Shown: piece by piece, positions 22,658 through 35,400 of the stretch | Layout of the letters: the number at the start of each line of letters is the position of its first letter | Numbering within the stretch: the stretch's first letter is position 1 | Assembly (NCBI GenBank): GCA_037127255.1 | Contig: JBANSL010000010.1 | Coordinates: forward strand, 31,016,120 to 31,080,119 | Origin: Persicaria tinctoria | Taxonomy: Eukaryota; Streptophyta; Magnoliopsida; Caryophyllales; Polygonaceae | Reading direction: 5' to 3' | DNA: 64,000 bases | Made by a program: the position numbers and the translations under genes | Notes under the pieces: generated by a model | The model's database searches: none | Seen by the model: only the letters and a program-made list of their open reading frames with translations | What the model was told of the DNA's origin: nothing

Positions 22658-23125
22658 CGTCTCTTCACAAAAGCTCTCAAAGGGTTTCTAGGGTTTGTTC
22701 CTGGCTCCTCCCCGACGATTGTGAAGACGAAGGCGTTGGCTGATCTCGGTGATCTCCTGGTGGTGGCACGGCTAAGCTCCTGGCTTTGGTTGCCGCTTGT
22801 CTCACGTTTGGAGATCTAGAGTTTGGGAGTTTCGAAGCGATCTTCGAACTCCGGTCATCCCACACAGGGGGATCTTCTTCTCTATGTATCTCTGAAACTC
22901 GTACATGCTAGATATAGTGTTTATCTTTGCATTTCTTGATTGCCCTCTGTTGAACAATTACTTAGTGGATTCGGCCGCTTCTTGAGGCCCCGAGGACGTA
23001 GGCATCTTTTGCCGAACCTCGTAAAACTCTGGTGTTGTTCTTGCATGTCTTGTTTGAGTTTCTCGTTCTTTATCTCTCGCTTCTGCATAAATCACTTTCG
23101 TTATATCGAATCTCGGTTTTCAACA
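22128..23125 (+). repeat. 3' LTR of copia element
   Basis: 998 bp, near-identical to the 5' LTR. Differences include an extra GTATAATG-type 8-bp insertion near 22355 and an expanded (TC)n tract (about 22597-22655 against about 26 bp in the 5' copy). Scattered substitutions also occur. Ends TTTTCAACA, followed by the ATTTA target duplication. Confidence 0.93.
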
Positions 23126-23130
23126 ATTTA

Positions 23131-23934
23131 TTTTGTATTTTTTTATATATTTTAATTTAACACAAATTACTGATTAGGTTTAGCCAGCAGTGTACTTTGT
23201 TTACCTACTATCGTTTGTAGTGGACTTTGTTTACCTATTGTAGCGTAATCGAAAATGCAAACATGTTTCATGTTTGCATTTTTTTGTTTGCAATTGTTGT
23301 TTCACATGTTTAATGTTTGCTAAATGAATAATTTTTTGTTGTTTTCATTTTCTACAAGTCTACTCTATATCGATGTGTTGTTTGCACCGATGTGCAGTGT
23401 TGAAAAACCGGTTGAAAAACAGAACCAACCCTATTTGTTTCGGTTCGATTTTCAATGTACTTTTTTTTGGGGATTTCGATTTTCGGTTCGGTTTGATTTA
23501 ATCTGGTTCGGTTCAATTTTGGACCGAGAACAGGCTTACTACACCCTCCCTCAAAATTGTTGAACAAGTTGTGAGACATAATAATTAATAAACAAATTGC
23601 TTAACAAGTTGAACTAGTTCGAATTTTCGATTTTATATAAAAAAAAGGCATTGACGGAGAGAACTTATTAGCTATAGTTTTTTTAGTGACTTTTTTTTTT
23701 GTCATAGTTAAGTTTGACCAGACTCAGTTATTTTGTATATGAATCGGATATTGTACCATATATTTAAGTGATCGGTATTATTTTAATAAAAACACATTCA
23801 TAACAACTTTTAAAATTTTAAAATAAATATTATTTTAATTTATTTTTGTAACTTCAACTAGATTATAAACCCGTCTTCACTGACCCAAATTATTCACCCG
23901 AAACGACCGAAAGAATGCGTTTGGATTTGTGTTG
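23131..23934. other. Intergenic DNA with CGGTTCGGTT-rich repeat remnant
   Basis: No gene seen. At about 23395-23535 the sequence is rich in GGTTCGGTT, AACCGGTTGAA and TCGATTTTCGG words, the composition of a plant hAT-type MITE remnant, without clean ends. The remainder is AT-rich spacer separating the copia element from a LINE. Confidence 0.4.
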
Positions 23935-24188
23935 GGAAAAACCGGGTTCTTCTCAAGCTATAACCCCGGATGGCTGGATTACACCGTCGAAGAGGAAAAC
24001 AATAAAAGTGCAGGCTAGGAACTATGACAGCAAGGAAGTCAAAGAGGATAGAAACTGTGGTGATGAGTGCAACCTGCGTGTGAACCGTTTACATCAGCTC
24101 CAAGAGACTAATGCGTGCGCTTCTGCTGGTGTGGACAGTTCTGTCGCTTAGATTGGTATTGAGTGTAGCACTCACCTCAAGCATGCCC

Positions 24189-27100
24189 ATGGATAAATTG
24201 AAACTTGCAGCCTGGAACATCGCGGGTCTAAAGGACCCGTTTAAAAATAGTCTAATTAACACGTTTTGCTTTGATAATGATATTGCGTTGATTGGCATGC
24301 TTGAGACAAGGATGTTGCATAAAAACATTGATGATGTTAAATTGAGGTTAATAAGAGGCTGGAACTGCTGTATGAATGGTAGTGAACAGGTAAAAGGAAG
24401 AATTTGGGTCACTTGGAATCCAAATGTTTTTGAAGTAGAGGTCCTAGAGGTGCATGATCAGTTCATTCACTTTGTAGTCGAAAGTAAGGATAGAACATTT
24501 TGCTTTGTTGTCACATTTGTTTATGCGTGTAACTGCAGACATGAGAGGGGGCCTTTGTGGACTGAAATCAGAAGAATAACAGCTGGTATGAATTCCCCCT
24601 AGATGCTTCTAGGAGATTTAAATTGTATATTGGAAGTGGATGATAAATGGCCAGTTAGAAGAGCTTTACCGAGAGAGTTTGAAGAGCTAAAATCTGTCTT
24701 GGAAGATTGTGGCCTTGGGGACTTACCGTATTCAGAAGCTGCCCGCACTTGGAACAACAAACAAGGGGGTGATGCTAGAATTGAGCGTAAATTGGATCGA
24801 ATCCTTGTAAATGATAGCTGGTTGGAGGTGTATGAGGATACCAAGGGCTTCTTTGATACCCCTGGATTTTCTGACCATTCTCGTGTTGTAGCCATCCTGC
24901 GCAACAAAAATTCAAACAAGCGCTATCCGTTCAAATACAAGAATTTTTGGGGTAAAGAAGCCGAATTTCTAGACATTGTTAAGGCTGCGTGGTTAGTGGA
25001 TAATGGTGGATCTAAACCGTTGAAACTCATCCAGAAGCTCAGAAATGTAAAGGAGGCTCTCAAGCCTTAGGATAAAGCTCGGTTCCCCGAACTACAAACC
25101 CAAATCAGCCTTAACAAAGGGACGTTACATGAGCTGCAGACTCAACTTCTGCAATGTCCTGGGGATGTGCATTTGGCGTCAAAAGCCAAGAAGGCAGAGG
25201 AGGAGCTGCGCAACAATGTTGCAAGTTTGAATAGCATAACAACCCAAAAAGCTAAGCTGCATTGGCTTACTATGGGGGAAGAAACCTCTTTTATCTTTTA
25301 TAGGAGCGTGACAGAGCGAAGAGCAAGAAACGCTATTGTGGTAATGAAGGATGATCGGGGAAACAAGTTGCAGGAAGAGTGGGAAATCAGAGCTCATGTT
25401 CTTCGGTTCTTCAAGAACCTTCTCTCCTCATCGGTGGACACTGGGCAATTTCCTCAGCTTGAGCCGGGGCAGCAACTCAGTTATGTAGATTCGGATCTGA
25501 TGACCAGACTACCCAGCTATGATGAGGTCAGAAAGTGTATTTGGAACATTGGGAGCAACACGTTCCTTGGACCCGATGGTTTTGGCAGCCAGTTCTTTAA
25601 AGATGCATGCCAGATTGTGGGAAAAGATACATATGAAGCAGTCAGAGAAATTTTCAGAAATGGGAGAGTGCTTAAGCAGCTTAATGCAACTTTCATTAGC
25701 CTCTTGCCTAAGGTAGCCAATCCAACACTTGTTAAGGATTTGAGACCGATCTCCTGATGCAACATAGTAATGAAAGTGGTCTCTAAGATCATTGTTGTGA
25801 GGTTGAAGAGCAAGCTTAGTGAACTGATCTCAGAAAACCAAGGGGCCTTCATTCCTGGCAGAGATATGCCTCACAATTGCGTAGTAGCTCTTGAGGTGGT
25901 GAACGGGTATGGGACGAAGAGGGTATCTCCGAGATGCACAATCAAAGTTGACCTTCAAAAGGCCTATGACTACCTGAGTTGGGATTTTATTCAGGCCACG
26001 CTTGTTTACTTAAATTTCCCTAGCTCATTGGTGGAGCTAATCATGGAATGCGTATCTACACCATCTTGATCAATGGTGCTCCAGAAGATTTCTTCCCAGG
26101 CAAACGGGGTATCCGCCAGGGAGACCCGTTGTCGCCTTATATGTTTGTTCTCTGCACGGAAGTTCTTAGCATGATGATACATAAGGCTACTTTAGCCCCG
26201 ACTTTTAAGTTCCACCCGAGATGCAAGGCTCTGAAGCTTGCCCATCTCGCATTTGCAGATGATCTTCTGCTATTCTGCCATGCTGATTTAGTGTCTGTAA
26301 GGATTATGAAGGAGTGTCTAGATGAGTTCTTTGCTGTGTCTGGGATGAAAGCTAACAGTGAGAAGAGTACTGTGTTCATCTCAGGGGTGTCAGACAGTGT
26401 GGCCGAGTCTATTGTTCAGCAGCTGGGCTTTGAGCAAGGAAGCCTCCCGATCAAATACCCAGGTATTCCTCTTCACTCTAAAAAAGTCAAAGATCATGAA
26501 TATGGGGACCTATATGGGGAAATTGAGAAACATATTCAGACATGGGCTGCCAGAAAGTTTTCCTATGATGGGAGGTTGCAGTTGGTGAAAGCTGTTTGCA
26601 CTGGGGTATTCACCTTCTGGAGCCGTGTCCTTATTCTTCCCAAAAGAGTAGTTCATCGAGTGGAAAACATGTGCAGACGTTTCTTATGGAATGGTAGTAA
26701 TGAAGGGCATAAGCATCTAGTGGCGTGGGACTATGTTACCAAGCCCCTGGCTGAGGGTGGCCTAGATATTAGAGAGATCTTAGCATGGAACAGAAGTGTT
26801 CAGGCCAAGTTGCTAGGGGATCTGGCCCTTGCATCACCAAGCATTTGGCTCCGTTGGTGTGCCCAGAATCACCTTAGAGGTGTGGATGTGTGGGATGTCA
26901 ACCTGAAAGTTGATGATTCCTGGTTCTGGAAGAGCATCCTTGAGACGAGAAATGACGTCAGAAGCGCATTGTCAGTTTCCAACAACCACTCGATCTCTCT
27001 TCAGTCGATCTTGAAGCCGAGTGGGGGTTTGTCCTACTCGAAAACTTGATTTGTTAAGGGAGAAGGGTGCTGAGACTTGCTGGGGAGAGTTATTGTGGAA

Positions 27101-27536
27101 GAAATTGCAGAGCAGGAACTGAGCCTTCATCGTTGGACTTGCGGTAAGGAATAGATTGCAAACTGGCAATCGAGTGAAGTATTGGAAGGGGAATGTTGCC
27201 TCCATGTGTGTGTTGTGCAAGCAGAAGGGGGAAACGAGTTCACACCTGTGGCTCAGTTGTCCAGCAATCAGGCAGGTACAGTCTTTAGTGTTGAGTTGGG
27301 CCGGCGTGGGGTGCAGGTTCCAATCGATTGAAGCTGGGCTGCAGTGGTTTGCCAGTGGGGCCCCCAATCACCGAAAAACATTGCCATTTCAAGCTAAGTT
27401 GCTGGCTTTTGAAGCGTTGGTGTATTTCACCTGGATGGGAAGGAATAAATGTGTATTTGGTAATGAAACTTTTAATCCCCATGTTTATGCTAATATTATT
27501 ATTGATAGTTGTAAAGCTCGTATTTCCGTGAAGTAG
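24189..27536 (+). pseudogene. LINE ORF2: endonuclease, reverse transcriptase, zf-RVT
   Basis: The apurinic-type endonuclease begins LKLAAWNIAGL, has the conserved ETRM and GDLN motifs, and ends SDHSRVVAI (to about 24890). The reverse transcriptase follows: LLPKVANPTLVKDLRPIS, the FIPGRDMPHN motif, [34 protein letters not shown] and the catalytic FADDLLLF (about 26250). The zf-RVT region lies near 27200 (CVLCKQKGETSSHLWLSC). Breaks are a TAG after GMNSP (24601), a TAG after KEALKP (about 25068), a TGA after DLRPIS (about 25755), a frameshift near 26045-26069 and a stop near 27048. No RNase H domain was seen, unlike the LINE at 60.4-62.9 kb. Confidence 0.88.
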
Positions 27537-27650
27537 AAGTGCAAGACACCCACGGAATACACTTGGAAAAAATTCTTACTTAGGTAGATGAGTTTTAGGA
27601 GGTAGGTGGCATGAGCGACTAGTAGCACTGGTAGGCGGTGGATGAAGTGT

Positions 27651-27970
27651 TTGGTACTTAGTTAGATTTGCTGTCTTTTGGAGGGGATAGAGGCCATTTT
27701 GGGTATACGATTCCCCTTTTTTATGAGACCCTGAGTTTGGTCTCATCTTTTGTATATCTGGTGTTATCACCCTATCTATATATTTACCTTTTCAGGAAAA
27801 ATCGGGTTTTTTGGTACTTAGTTAGATTTGCTGTCTTTTGGAGGGGATAGAGACCATTTTGGGTATACGATTCCCCTTTTTTATGAGACCCTGAGTTTGA
27901 TCTCATCTTTTGTATATCTGGTGTTATCACCCTATCTATGTATTTAACTTTTCAGGAAAAACCGGGTTCT
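27651..27970 (+). repeat. 160-bp tandem duplication at LINE 3' end
   Basis: Two 160-bp copies, each starting TTGGTACTTAGTTAGATTTG, meet at 27810/27811 and differ by only a handful of substitutions. Each ends in a version of GGAAAAACCGGGTTCT. The unit therefore includes both the LINE 3' end and the flanking 16 bp, suggesting that the duplication happened after insertion. Confidence 0.85.
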
Positions 27971-28110
27971 TATTTCGGGGTGGGGGAAGACCGGGTTTGA
28001 TATTTCGGGCTTGGGGAAAATCCCGGTTCACTGTTTCGGTTTGGGGAAAAGCCCGGGTTTTGATTTCCGGTTGGGAGGAAAAGAACGGGTTTTGTCTTAT
28101 TTTGACAGCT
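27955..28110 (+). repeat. Short degenerate GGGGAAAACCCGGGTTT tandem units
   Basis: Four to five imperfect units of about 35 bp follow one another. Each has a GGGGAAAA, an ACCGGGTTT or CCCGGGTTT, and a TTTCGG. They sit between the LINE and the XPO7 promoter. The 17-bp repeat flanking the LINE is one unit of this family, so the LINE may have inserted into this array. Confidence 0.6.
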
Positions 28111-28250
28111 AATTCTTATTTTTATTTTTATTTTGATTTTTATTTACGTGGTCTCCGGCCTGTGGATATCTGTGGGGTCGGCCCCCGAACCTCTCAAAGG
28201 CACCAAAGTCGGCGTTTCTGTTGCCCTCATTTCAGAAATTCGGCTGTCAT

Positions 28251-28258
28251 CTATAAAG
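28251..28258 (+). promoter_or_regulatory. Putative TATA box of the XPO7 gene
   Basis: CTATAAAG is followed by a pyrimidine-rich stretch (TTTCTCTGTTTCTTCTCTCTC), typical of a plant transcription start region. The first coding exon is about 1.2 kb downstream, so the 5' UTR probably contains an intron with its acceptor (TTTTGCAG) near 29348. Positional inference only. Confidence 0.35.
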
Positions 28259-29440
28259 ACCCGTTTCTTTAGGTTTCTCTGTTTCTTCTCTCTCATCATC
28301 CTCATCCCCCTCTCTCTCTCTGTTCTGCCTGAAAACTATCGCTCCCTAGATTGTCGTCTGAGGGACTTCCTCTTCTCTTTCTGCAGCCTCATCGATTGTA
28401 AGATCACTTTCTCCGCTCCTGCTCAAGCACAAATTTGCTCCTTGATTGATTTTCTCATTTCTGCATCCATGCTCTTGGTTTTCGCCTTTTAGAGGGGAAA
28501 TTGGTTCGGAATCTGAACCTAAACGTCTTCCTTTTGGATTTGGTGGAGTGAACATGGATTCCGTTTGCATCTGATTTCATCATCGGTGTTTTGATGTGCA
28601 AATGGGAATGAAATCACAGAAAACAAAGTAGTCCGATCTTGAGTCTGGAATTTGAACACATCCGTTTTTTCAATCGGTGATTTAGAGGTGGATGCCGATT
28701 GGTATCCTCTGGCTTGTCTTGAGTCTTGACTAGTAAACGGTGATTAAATCTGCTGTTGAACTTCACATACTGATTGAGTTGGTTAGGGATTTATAACCAG
28801 TCTATGGAAGTTCTGGAGGGAAATTGAATTAGAGAAACAAAGAGGAGGTTGATGATAATTTGACAGAAATTCGGTGTTATCTTTCACGTTGCCGCTTTGC
28901 TTATCTCCTTATGTCTTTATGTTCTTTTTGATTTGATTCTATGATGATATATTGTTTTGATGAAAATCAAACATCTATTGACATTATCTGTTGTGAATTG
29001 TTGTTCCAGGTGTGGTGTTGCCCATAGGATTAGACAACCATCATTGTTGCTGAGACTCTGCTTGGGTCTCAGTATTGCTGGTGTTTATTCTGAGTAGTGA
29101 TTCTATTTTGGTCCATCTTGTAACCGCGAACACTCTGAGATTGACCATGTTTTATGTTCTGTATGTGTATTGATGTTCGTTAAAAAGACGTTATGTAACT
29201 GTATACCTATTTAGATATTTGACTTTGGTGATAATTTGGTTACTCTAAATGAAACTCTGTGTTTCTTAGCCATTATTTCTTCTGTGCTTTACTGCTTTAT
29301 CTCCACTGCACCTAGACCCAAAGTTGGAATTTCATGGTAATTTTGCAGATAATTTCAGCTAATTTGGAAAAAGGAGAGGAAAAAGTTTCCGTTCGCTGCT
29401 TGAATCTCTGAATTTTGAGTATCGTTTGCCTGGTCTGAAC

Positions 29441-32400
29441 ATGGAGAATATGGGGCAATTTGAAGCACTTTGTGAAAGGCTATACAATTGCCGAGATTCT
29501 GCTGAACGAGCTTTTCTAGAGAGTACTTTGAAAAACTTTTCTCTTGATCCCAATTGTATTGCACAATGCGAATACATACTAGACAGTGCAGAAACTCCTT
29601 ATGCCATATTGGTTGCTAGTTCAAGCTTGTTGAAGCAAGTGACAGAGAACAGGCTCCCATTGCAACTCCGGCTTCAGATTCGTAATTTTCTCGTTTGCTT
29701 ATCACAACACTAATTAAATAATTCAATCGGAATATTCAATCTCTTGTATCCAAGTACTTTCAGGAAAAAATTGGCGTACATATGATTCTTGAATTGATTG
29801 CAGTTTATCATATGAGTTTCCATATTTGGGCTCTCCAAATATTAATTTAGTCCATATATAGTTACTGAGAAAATGCTTATTCACATAATCACATGCTATT
29901 ACCTCTCTGCTGTATGTATCATTTGTTTATTGTACTTAAATTTAACCTGTCTAATGTTATTTGAAGGTGATCATCTGGTAACTTATCTGGCTACTAGAGG
30001 GCCTAAGTTGGAGTCTTTTGTAGTGACATCATTAATTCAGCTACTATGCCGGTTGACAAAGTTTAGCTGGTTGGATGATGACAGATTCAAAGAACTAGTA
30101 CAAATTTGTGCAAGTTTTCTGGATCAGGTAAAGTAATATCACCATCTGCCTTTTCCCCATGACTATTGATAAATTGAGGGCCTAGAGGTGCGATTCAATT
30201 TGCCCGCGGCCAACTTGCTTCTTACTACTTGCACGAAGATGGGATGCCATTGAAAGATGAACATATTCTGAAACTTTTATGGTTTTTTCATTTCCCACTA
30301 TGGTGATTCAGGGTTTTTAATTGCATTTATTTTTATTGTAGTAGTTCTTCTGTGACATCACTAAGTTTATTTGCAGGAAGCATTTCAGTGTGAGATAGGT
30401 CTGAAGATATTGAATCAACTTACCAATGAGATGAATATGGTAAGCATGAAAAATCTTTTACCTGATGTGTATATGACCAATTACGTCCTAGAATAATACT
30501 CCCTCCGTTCGGCAAAACTTGTCATTTTAACTTATTTCACAAGTTTTAAGGCAATTATCAAATATACTAATTTACCCTTAATTATTACCCTCCTTTTTTA
30601 CTTTATTGAAAATTACAACTAACAACCTATCAATCATGTCAAGGGTATTTTTGTAAAGTGAATGGCAAAATACCTATAATGACAAGTTTTTTTTGAACAA
30701 AACTAACACCCTAAAATGACAAGTTTTGCCGAACGGAGTGAGTATATAAGTTTTGAAAATCAATGTATTCAAAATCTTAACCGCCTCTAATCTCCAACTA
30801 TTTTCATTCATCAGCAAAATCCTGAATTAAGCTTCATGGCACATCGGAAGGTGGCAATATCGTTTAAAGACGAATCGTTGCTTCAAGTATATCAGATGTC
30901 TCTTGCTACACTGCGTAAACTTGAAAGTGATGGTATCTATCAACTGATAATTATTCCTGTCTTTGCTTATACTTTTCTTTGTATCTTTTATTCATATCTT
31001 TTATTCTTTATGCAATTGTTTCTCAACTGTCACAACGATTGCAGGTCGAAGCAAACTCCAAGAATTGGCTCTTTTGCTCTCTCTAAGATGTTTGTCTTTT
31101 GATTTTACTGGGGCATCTTCTGATGAAACCTCAGATGAGATTGGTACTGTGCAGGTAACAAGTCACTGGTTAATATTTTAGAGAGGATGCCCAGTGATTC
31201 AGTTGAAAGATGTAGTTATTGTAGTTTAATTAATTCTCTGCACTATCTTGATGCATTAAGTTGAAAACGGATTGTTTGTTTGTTGACAGTTGCCCTCTTC
31301 CTGGAGACCAATTATAGAGGAACTGTCAACATTGCAGGTCTACTTTGACTATTATGCAATCACTAAACCTCCTCTTTCAAAGCAGGTTAGCATAATCTTT
31401 TCCAGGATATTATGACATTAATAGCTTTATTATTTGACATTCCTTATATATGTATTTATATAGAAATAACGGAGTCGGTCTCGTTCATACCATCATATAT
31501 AACTCACGTAGGATGAAACAAGATCACCATGTAGCTGAACGGATGAATGGGAAATATCATTAAATCATATGGATTTTCACTTCAGGAAAATATGGCTTCC
31601 AAATGGGCTATGAAGCACGGAATTGCTACTCATGTGTCATTTCATGAGTCTGAAATGGGGAAGCGACCTGAAAGGGCTGTTAGATGTGTGTGTGGATTGG
31701 ATGTGAACACCACTGATCAGCCTGGACTGGTCTGGACATCAGTGACTGGTCGCTGGCCTGACAATTTGTTGTTGTCATGATTCTGTTCATACGAGATAGC
31801 GGCAGCGGAGGGAGGGAGAAGAGGGGTAGGGTTGTGTGCATGGGTTAGGGTTTTTTCCAAATGAAAGGGGTGGGCTGGTGGGCTAATAGGCTAGTGGGCT
31901 AGAATCTAGAAGTCAAAGTATAATGGGCTATGTAGATTAAAAGGGCATTTTAATTAACTTACATTTTAATTATTTGTATATTAATATTAGTTATTATTTA
32001 AAATACTTTGATATAATGGGTTCGTACTTATTTTTTTTACCAAACATGTACTTATTAATTTTACAGGCTTAATATAACATATAATTTATACCACGGTTTG
32101 GTTGCCGTCTACGTTTCCTTTGGGTTCATTTGTTTCCTTGTTCATGCTTCATATCCTAATGGTAGTATACTGTTCCCTTGAATTGAACTAAGTTGAGGTC
32201 TTATTGGAACTTCTCTCGGTTGTATTAAACCATCTAAATTCTAATATTTAATGGGAAGCCTTGTAACTTGCAAAGGATCAGAACTTTTTCATTAATTTTT
32301 TTTAGATGGAGTGACATATTGAGATGATGGTTGATGTGTGCAATTCTTATAGTATGCCATCTTTGTATGTTTTGCCTTTGTTGTGTCTTGTGAGGTTTAT

Positions 32401-35400
32401 GACGCGTGGCTCATTTGCCCTGACAGATGCTCTTACTTTTGCTATTCAGGCTTTAGAATGTTTGGTGTGGCTTGCTTCTGTCAGAAGATCCCTGTTTACA
32501 AATGACTCTTCTCGCTTGATATATTTGGCTGCATTGATGATAGGGTCTAAGCAAATAATGGAAGCAGGAAGAGGTCAGTTGGATGACGATAATTATTTCT
32601 TTCTATTTTTTCCACTTTCTATTTGCAATGTCAAATTGGTCTGATTTTTCTATGTTTTGAACGCTCCAATAAAAAAGTATCCATACCTTAACCTAATGCT
32701 GCTGTCCCTTGCCCAGTTGCCATCAAATCTTACTGAAAAATTACAAATATGATTGGATCTGCTAGTCTGAAATCTGTAATTGAGTTCTTGCAAATCCGAA
32801 CTTCCATGTTGTCTACATGTGACTATATTTATTTCTGTCATGTTTATGGCAATTCAAAGAATCAAATTCCAGAATCCCAGTAAGTTGTCAGCCTTATTAT
32901 CTATGAGAAATATAACTGTGTTCCTTTTCTTGATATTGTTGAACATTTCTTACTTTTAAAGTCGGCGTATAATAATCAAATGTACTCACCTCTGTTATTT
33001 AACTTCATACACTAACATCCAAGTGTGAATTGCAATAGCTACAAAAGCCTGGGAACAGGTGTATGGGGGGGGGGGGGGAGGATCATTTCAGTGGATCCGT
33101 AACCATTGTGCCCTCTATTTCTTGAATCAGGTCTGGATGATCATGATAATTACCATGAGTTTTGTCGTCTCCTTGGACGTTTCAAAGTGCATTATCAGGT
33201 AATTCTGCAGCAGCAGCATCCCCGAGAATAAAATAAAATAAGATGGTAGTATTTTCAGCGTTTCTATGGTTGTAATTAGATAAATTTGAGCCTGGTTGAT
33301 TATGTGTTTATTTTTTTACACTGATTTGCATCCATCAGCCCACTTGGTTGTTTCTCCAGGATAACTAAGTTTTCTTGGGTAATGCTATGTGTTTTTTAGA
33401 CATTTATATTTAGGCAACAAGTTTTGATGTTCAGAGAACAGCCTTCAATCCTACTCTTCTTTGCTTGAATTTAATTGCAAAACAAGTAATGAGTTGATTA
33501 TTACAGTATTATGTTTGAAAAACAATTATGATGTCCCTCAAAACACATTCCTCTGAGTAAATTAACTTCATAATTTGATATGGGGAAATGTTTGTAGGGA
33601 TGTGATTTAATAAGACAAAGGATTTTATGAGCATTGTTGGTAATTTTATAACTTAATTAATTCACTTGAAGGGCATTGCATATGGTTTCCAAAGTGGAAG
33701 TGCATTTTGTGAATTTAGGTTCCATTTTGTCCCCAGTGTTATAAAGGCATCATGTAAAAATTTCCTCCTCTCTCAAAAAGAATCAAGATGTTTTTGCTAA
33801 ATTACCTCAAAGCCCCTTTTATGTTCACTGGAAGGGCATTGCATACGTCTTTGCCTTTGTATTCCCTCATTTTCCATCATGATTATTCTCAACGCCCTTT
33901 TTTCACGTTTTTAAGTAGCAGTCAGATTTCATGTTATTAAGAGGCTTGAGCTTTGGAAGCCTATGTAACTGTGTGATTGAATGTGATTATTAATTTAATC
34001 TGAGAAGGAAGCACATCATGCTTTCTCAGTATTTTGGATTTTGTTTCTGGATATCTACATATATGGCTTACATAGTTAAAGCAAAATTTACCTGGTCGCA
34101 ATTATTTTTTTTCTGTAATAATTTCAGCTTTCAGAGCTCGTTAATAGGGAAGAATATGGTGGTTGGTTGAGTTCAGTGGCAGAATTCACTGTGAAATCTT
34201 TACAGTCATGGAAGGTAATTTAGTTGTTTTTTCCCGTAGATATTGTAAACAATCAGGTTGCTTAGCTATACCATTACAGTAAAAAAAAAAGATGAACTTC
34301 AGTTACTTGTTTGTGCATTTATAAAAGCTGTTAATTTCATTGTACTAATGCGACTTAACATTTGTTTTAGTGGGCGGGAAGCAGTGTATACTATCTTCTT
34401 GGGCTTTGGTCCAGGATGGTAACATCACTGCCCTACTTTAAGGAAGGTACTGCCCACCTGGAAGATTATGTGCCCATGATTTTGCAGAGTTTTATATCAT
34501 CAAGATTTGATTCTCTACAGGTTTGACGCACATATTACATATAAAGCAACTTGTCTGATTAAATTTGGAGTTGTATTCTTTCATCTTTCCCAGTTCTAAT
34601 ACTTCATTTTGGTCAGGATGCGACCTCTGAAGACATTTCAGAAGACCCTCTTGACAATACTGAATTGCTTCAAGATCAGCTCGATTTTCTTCCGCACCTA
34701 TGCAGATTTCAGGTATATAGCCCGATGCCTATATAGTTATTTGAACAATATTCTGATTCTTGAATCAGGTTCATCCAGCACATTCTCTGCTTCCATTTGC
34801 CCTAGTTTGTTTTTACTGAAGATGTGATTTGATGTATTGGCTTCCTGCTTTGTAGTATGAAGGCTGTGGTACGTACATTATGACAATTATGGATCCACTT
34901 TTGCAGACCTATATGGTAAACATGATTGTTTTAGCAGTCTTGTTGCAATTTCTTTTAGGGAACAACATTCTCTAATATGTTTCTGTGCTCTGCTACACTT
35001 GCAACTATTTGGCTAGGATGGGGCTGGCATCCAGGATCATATCAGTGCAGACAAATTCGCAATTGTTGAGCACCAACTTGCTTGGATGGTACATGTTATT
35101 GCAGCTATTCTCAAAGTAAAGCAATCTTCTGGCCCCAGGTGAAGACTTTTCTTTGTCATCGGAGACTTTATGTGAAGATCATTATTCTAATTAACTTCTT
35201 GCTCCTGGCAGTGTGGAGTTGCAACAAACAATAGACGCAGAACTTTCAGCTCGTGTATTTCAGTTGATAAATGCCATGGACAGTGGATTGCACTCTCAGG
35301 TAATATTAAATGAAGAAGATATGTATCTTCTGAACTCATTTTTCTTTCTTGTCGAATAAGTGTCTCTTGCTGGAAAGATATCAATACAAGTTCATTGCTG

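Larger units (their letters stand above)
16732..23130 (+). mobile_element. Ty1/copia LTR retrotransposon, complete outline, degenerate coding
   Basis: The 5' LTR is 16737-17693 (957 bp) and the 3' LTR is 22128-23125 (998 bp). Both begin TGTTGTAATGCTATG and end TTTTCAACA. The element is flanked by the 5-bp duplication ATTTA (16732-16736 and 23126-23130). A primer-binding site TGGTATCAGAGC, complementary to initiator tRNA-Met, starts two bases after the 5' LTR. A purine tract (AAAAATAGAGGGTGAT) precedes the 3' LTR. The internal region carries gag-protease-integrase-RT-RNase H in copia order, with several frame breaks. LTR length differs mainly by a longer (TC)n run in the 3' copy and an 8-bp indel, so this is not a very recent insertion. 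Confidence 0.95.
23935..27971 (+). mobile_element. L1-type LINE, 5'-truncated, with 17-bp flanking repeat
   Basis: Non-LTR retrotransposon with the tail of ORF1 (about 23955-24150) followed by ORF2 (endonuclease, reverse transcriptase, zinc-binding C-terminus) to 27536 and a 3' UTR. A 17-bp sequence GGAAAAACCGGGTTCTT occurs at 23935-23951 and again at 27955-27971. These are the positions expected of a target-site duplication for a copy truncated inside ORF1. A 160-bp tandem duplication (27651-27810 and 27811-27970) lies at the 3' end. There is no long poly(A). Multiple stops and frameshifts make it inactive. Confidence 0.8.

Noticed and set aside
31547..31780. Open frame in XPO7 intron 6 considered as an extra exon
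   Set aside because: Flanking exons join in phase to give the normal XPO7 sequence. Including the frame would insert residues with no counterpart in the family.
33063..33080. G-homopolymer of about 14 in XPO7 intron 7
   Set aside because: A simple intronic homopolymer close to but not touching the exon 8 acceptor, with no sign of function. It may also be of uncertain length in the assembly.
33131..33198. Suspected one-base frameshift in XPO7 exon 8
   Set aside because: Recounting the ten-base blocks showed the exon is 68 bp and in phase. The apparent extra T was a counting error.
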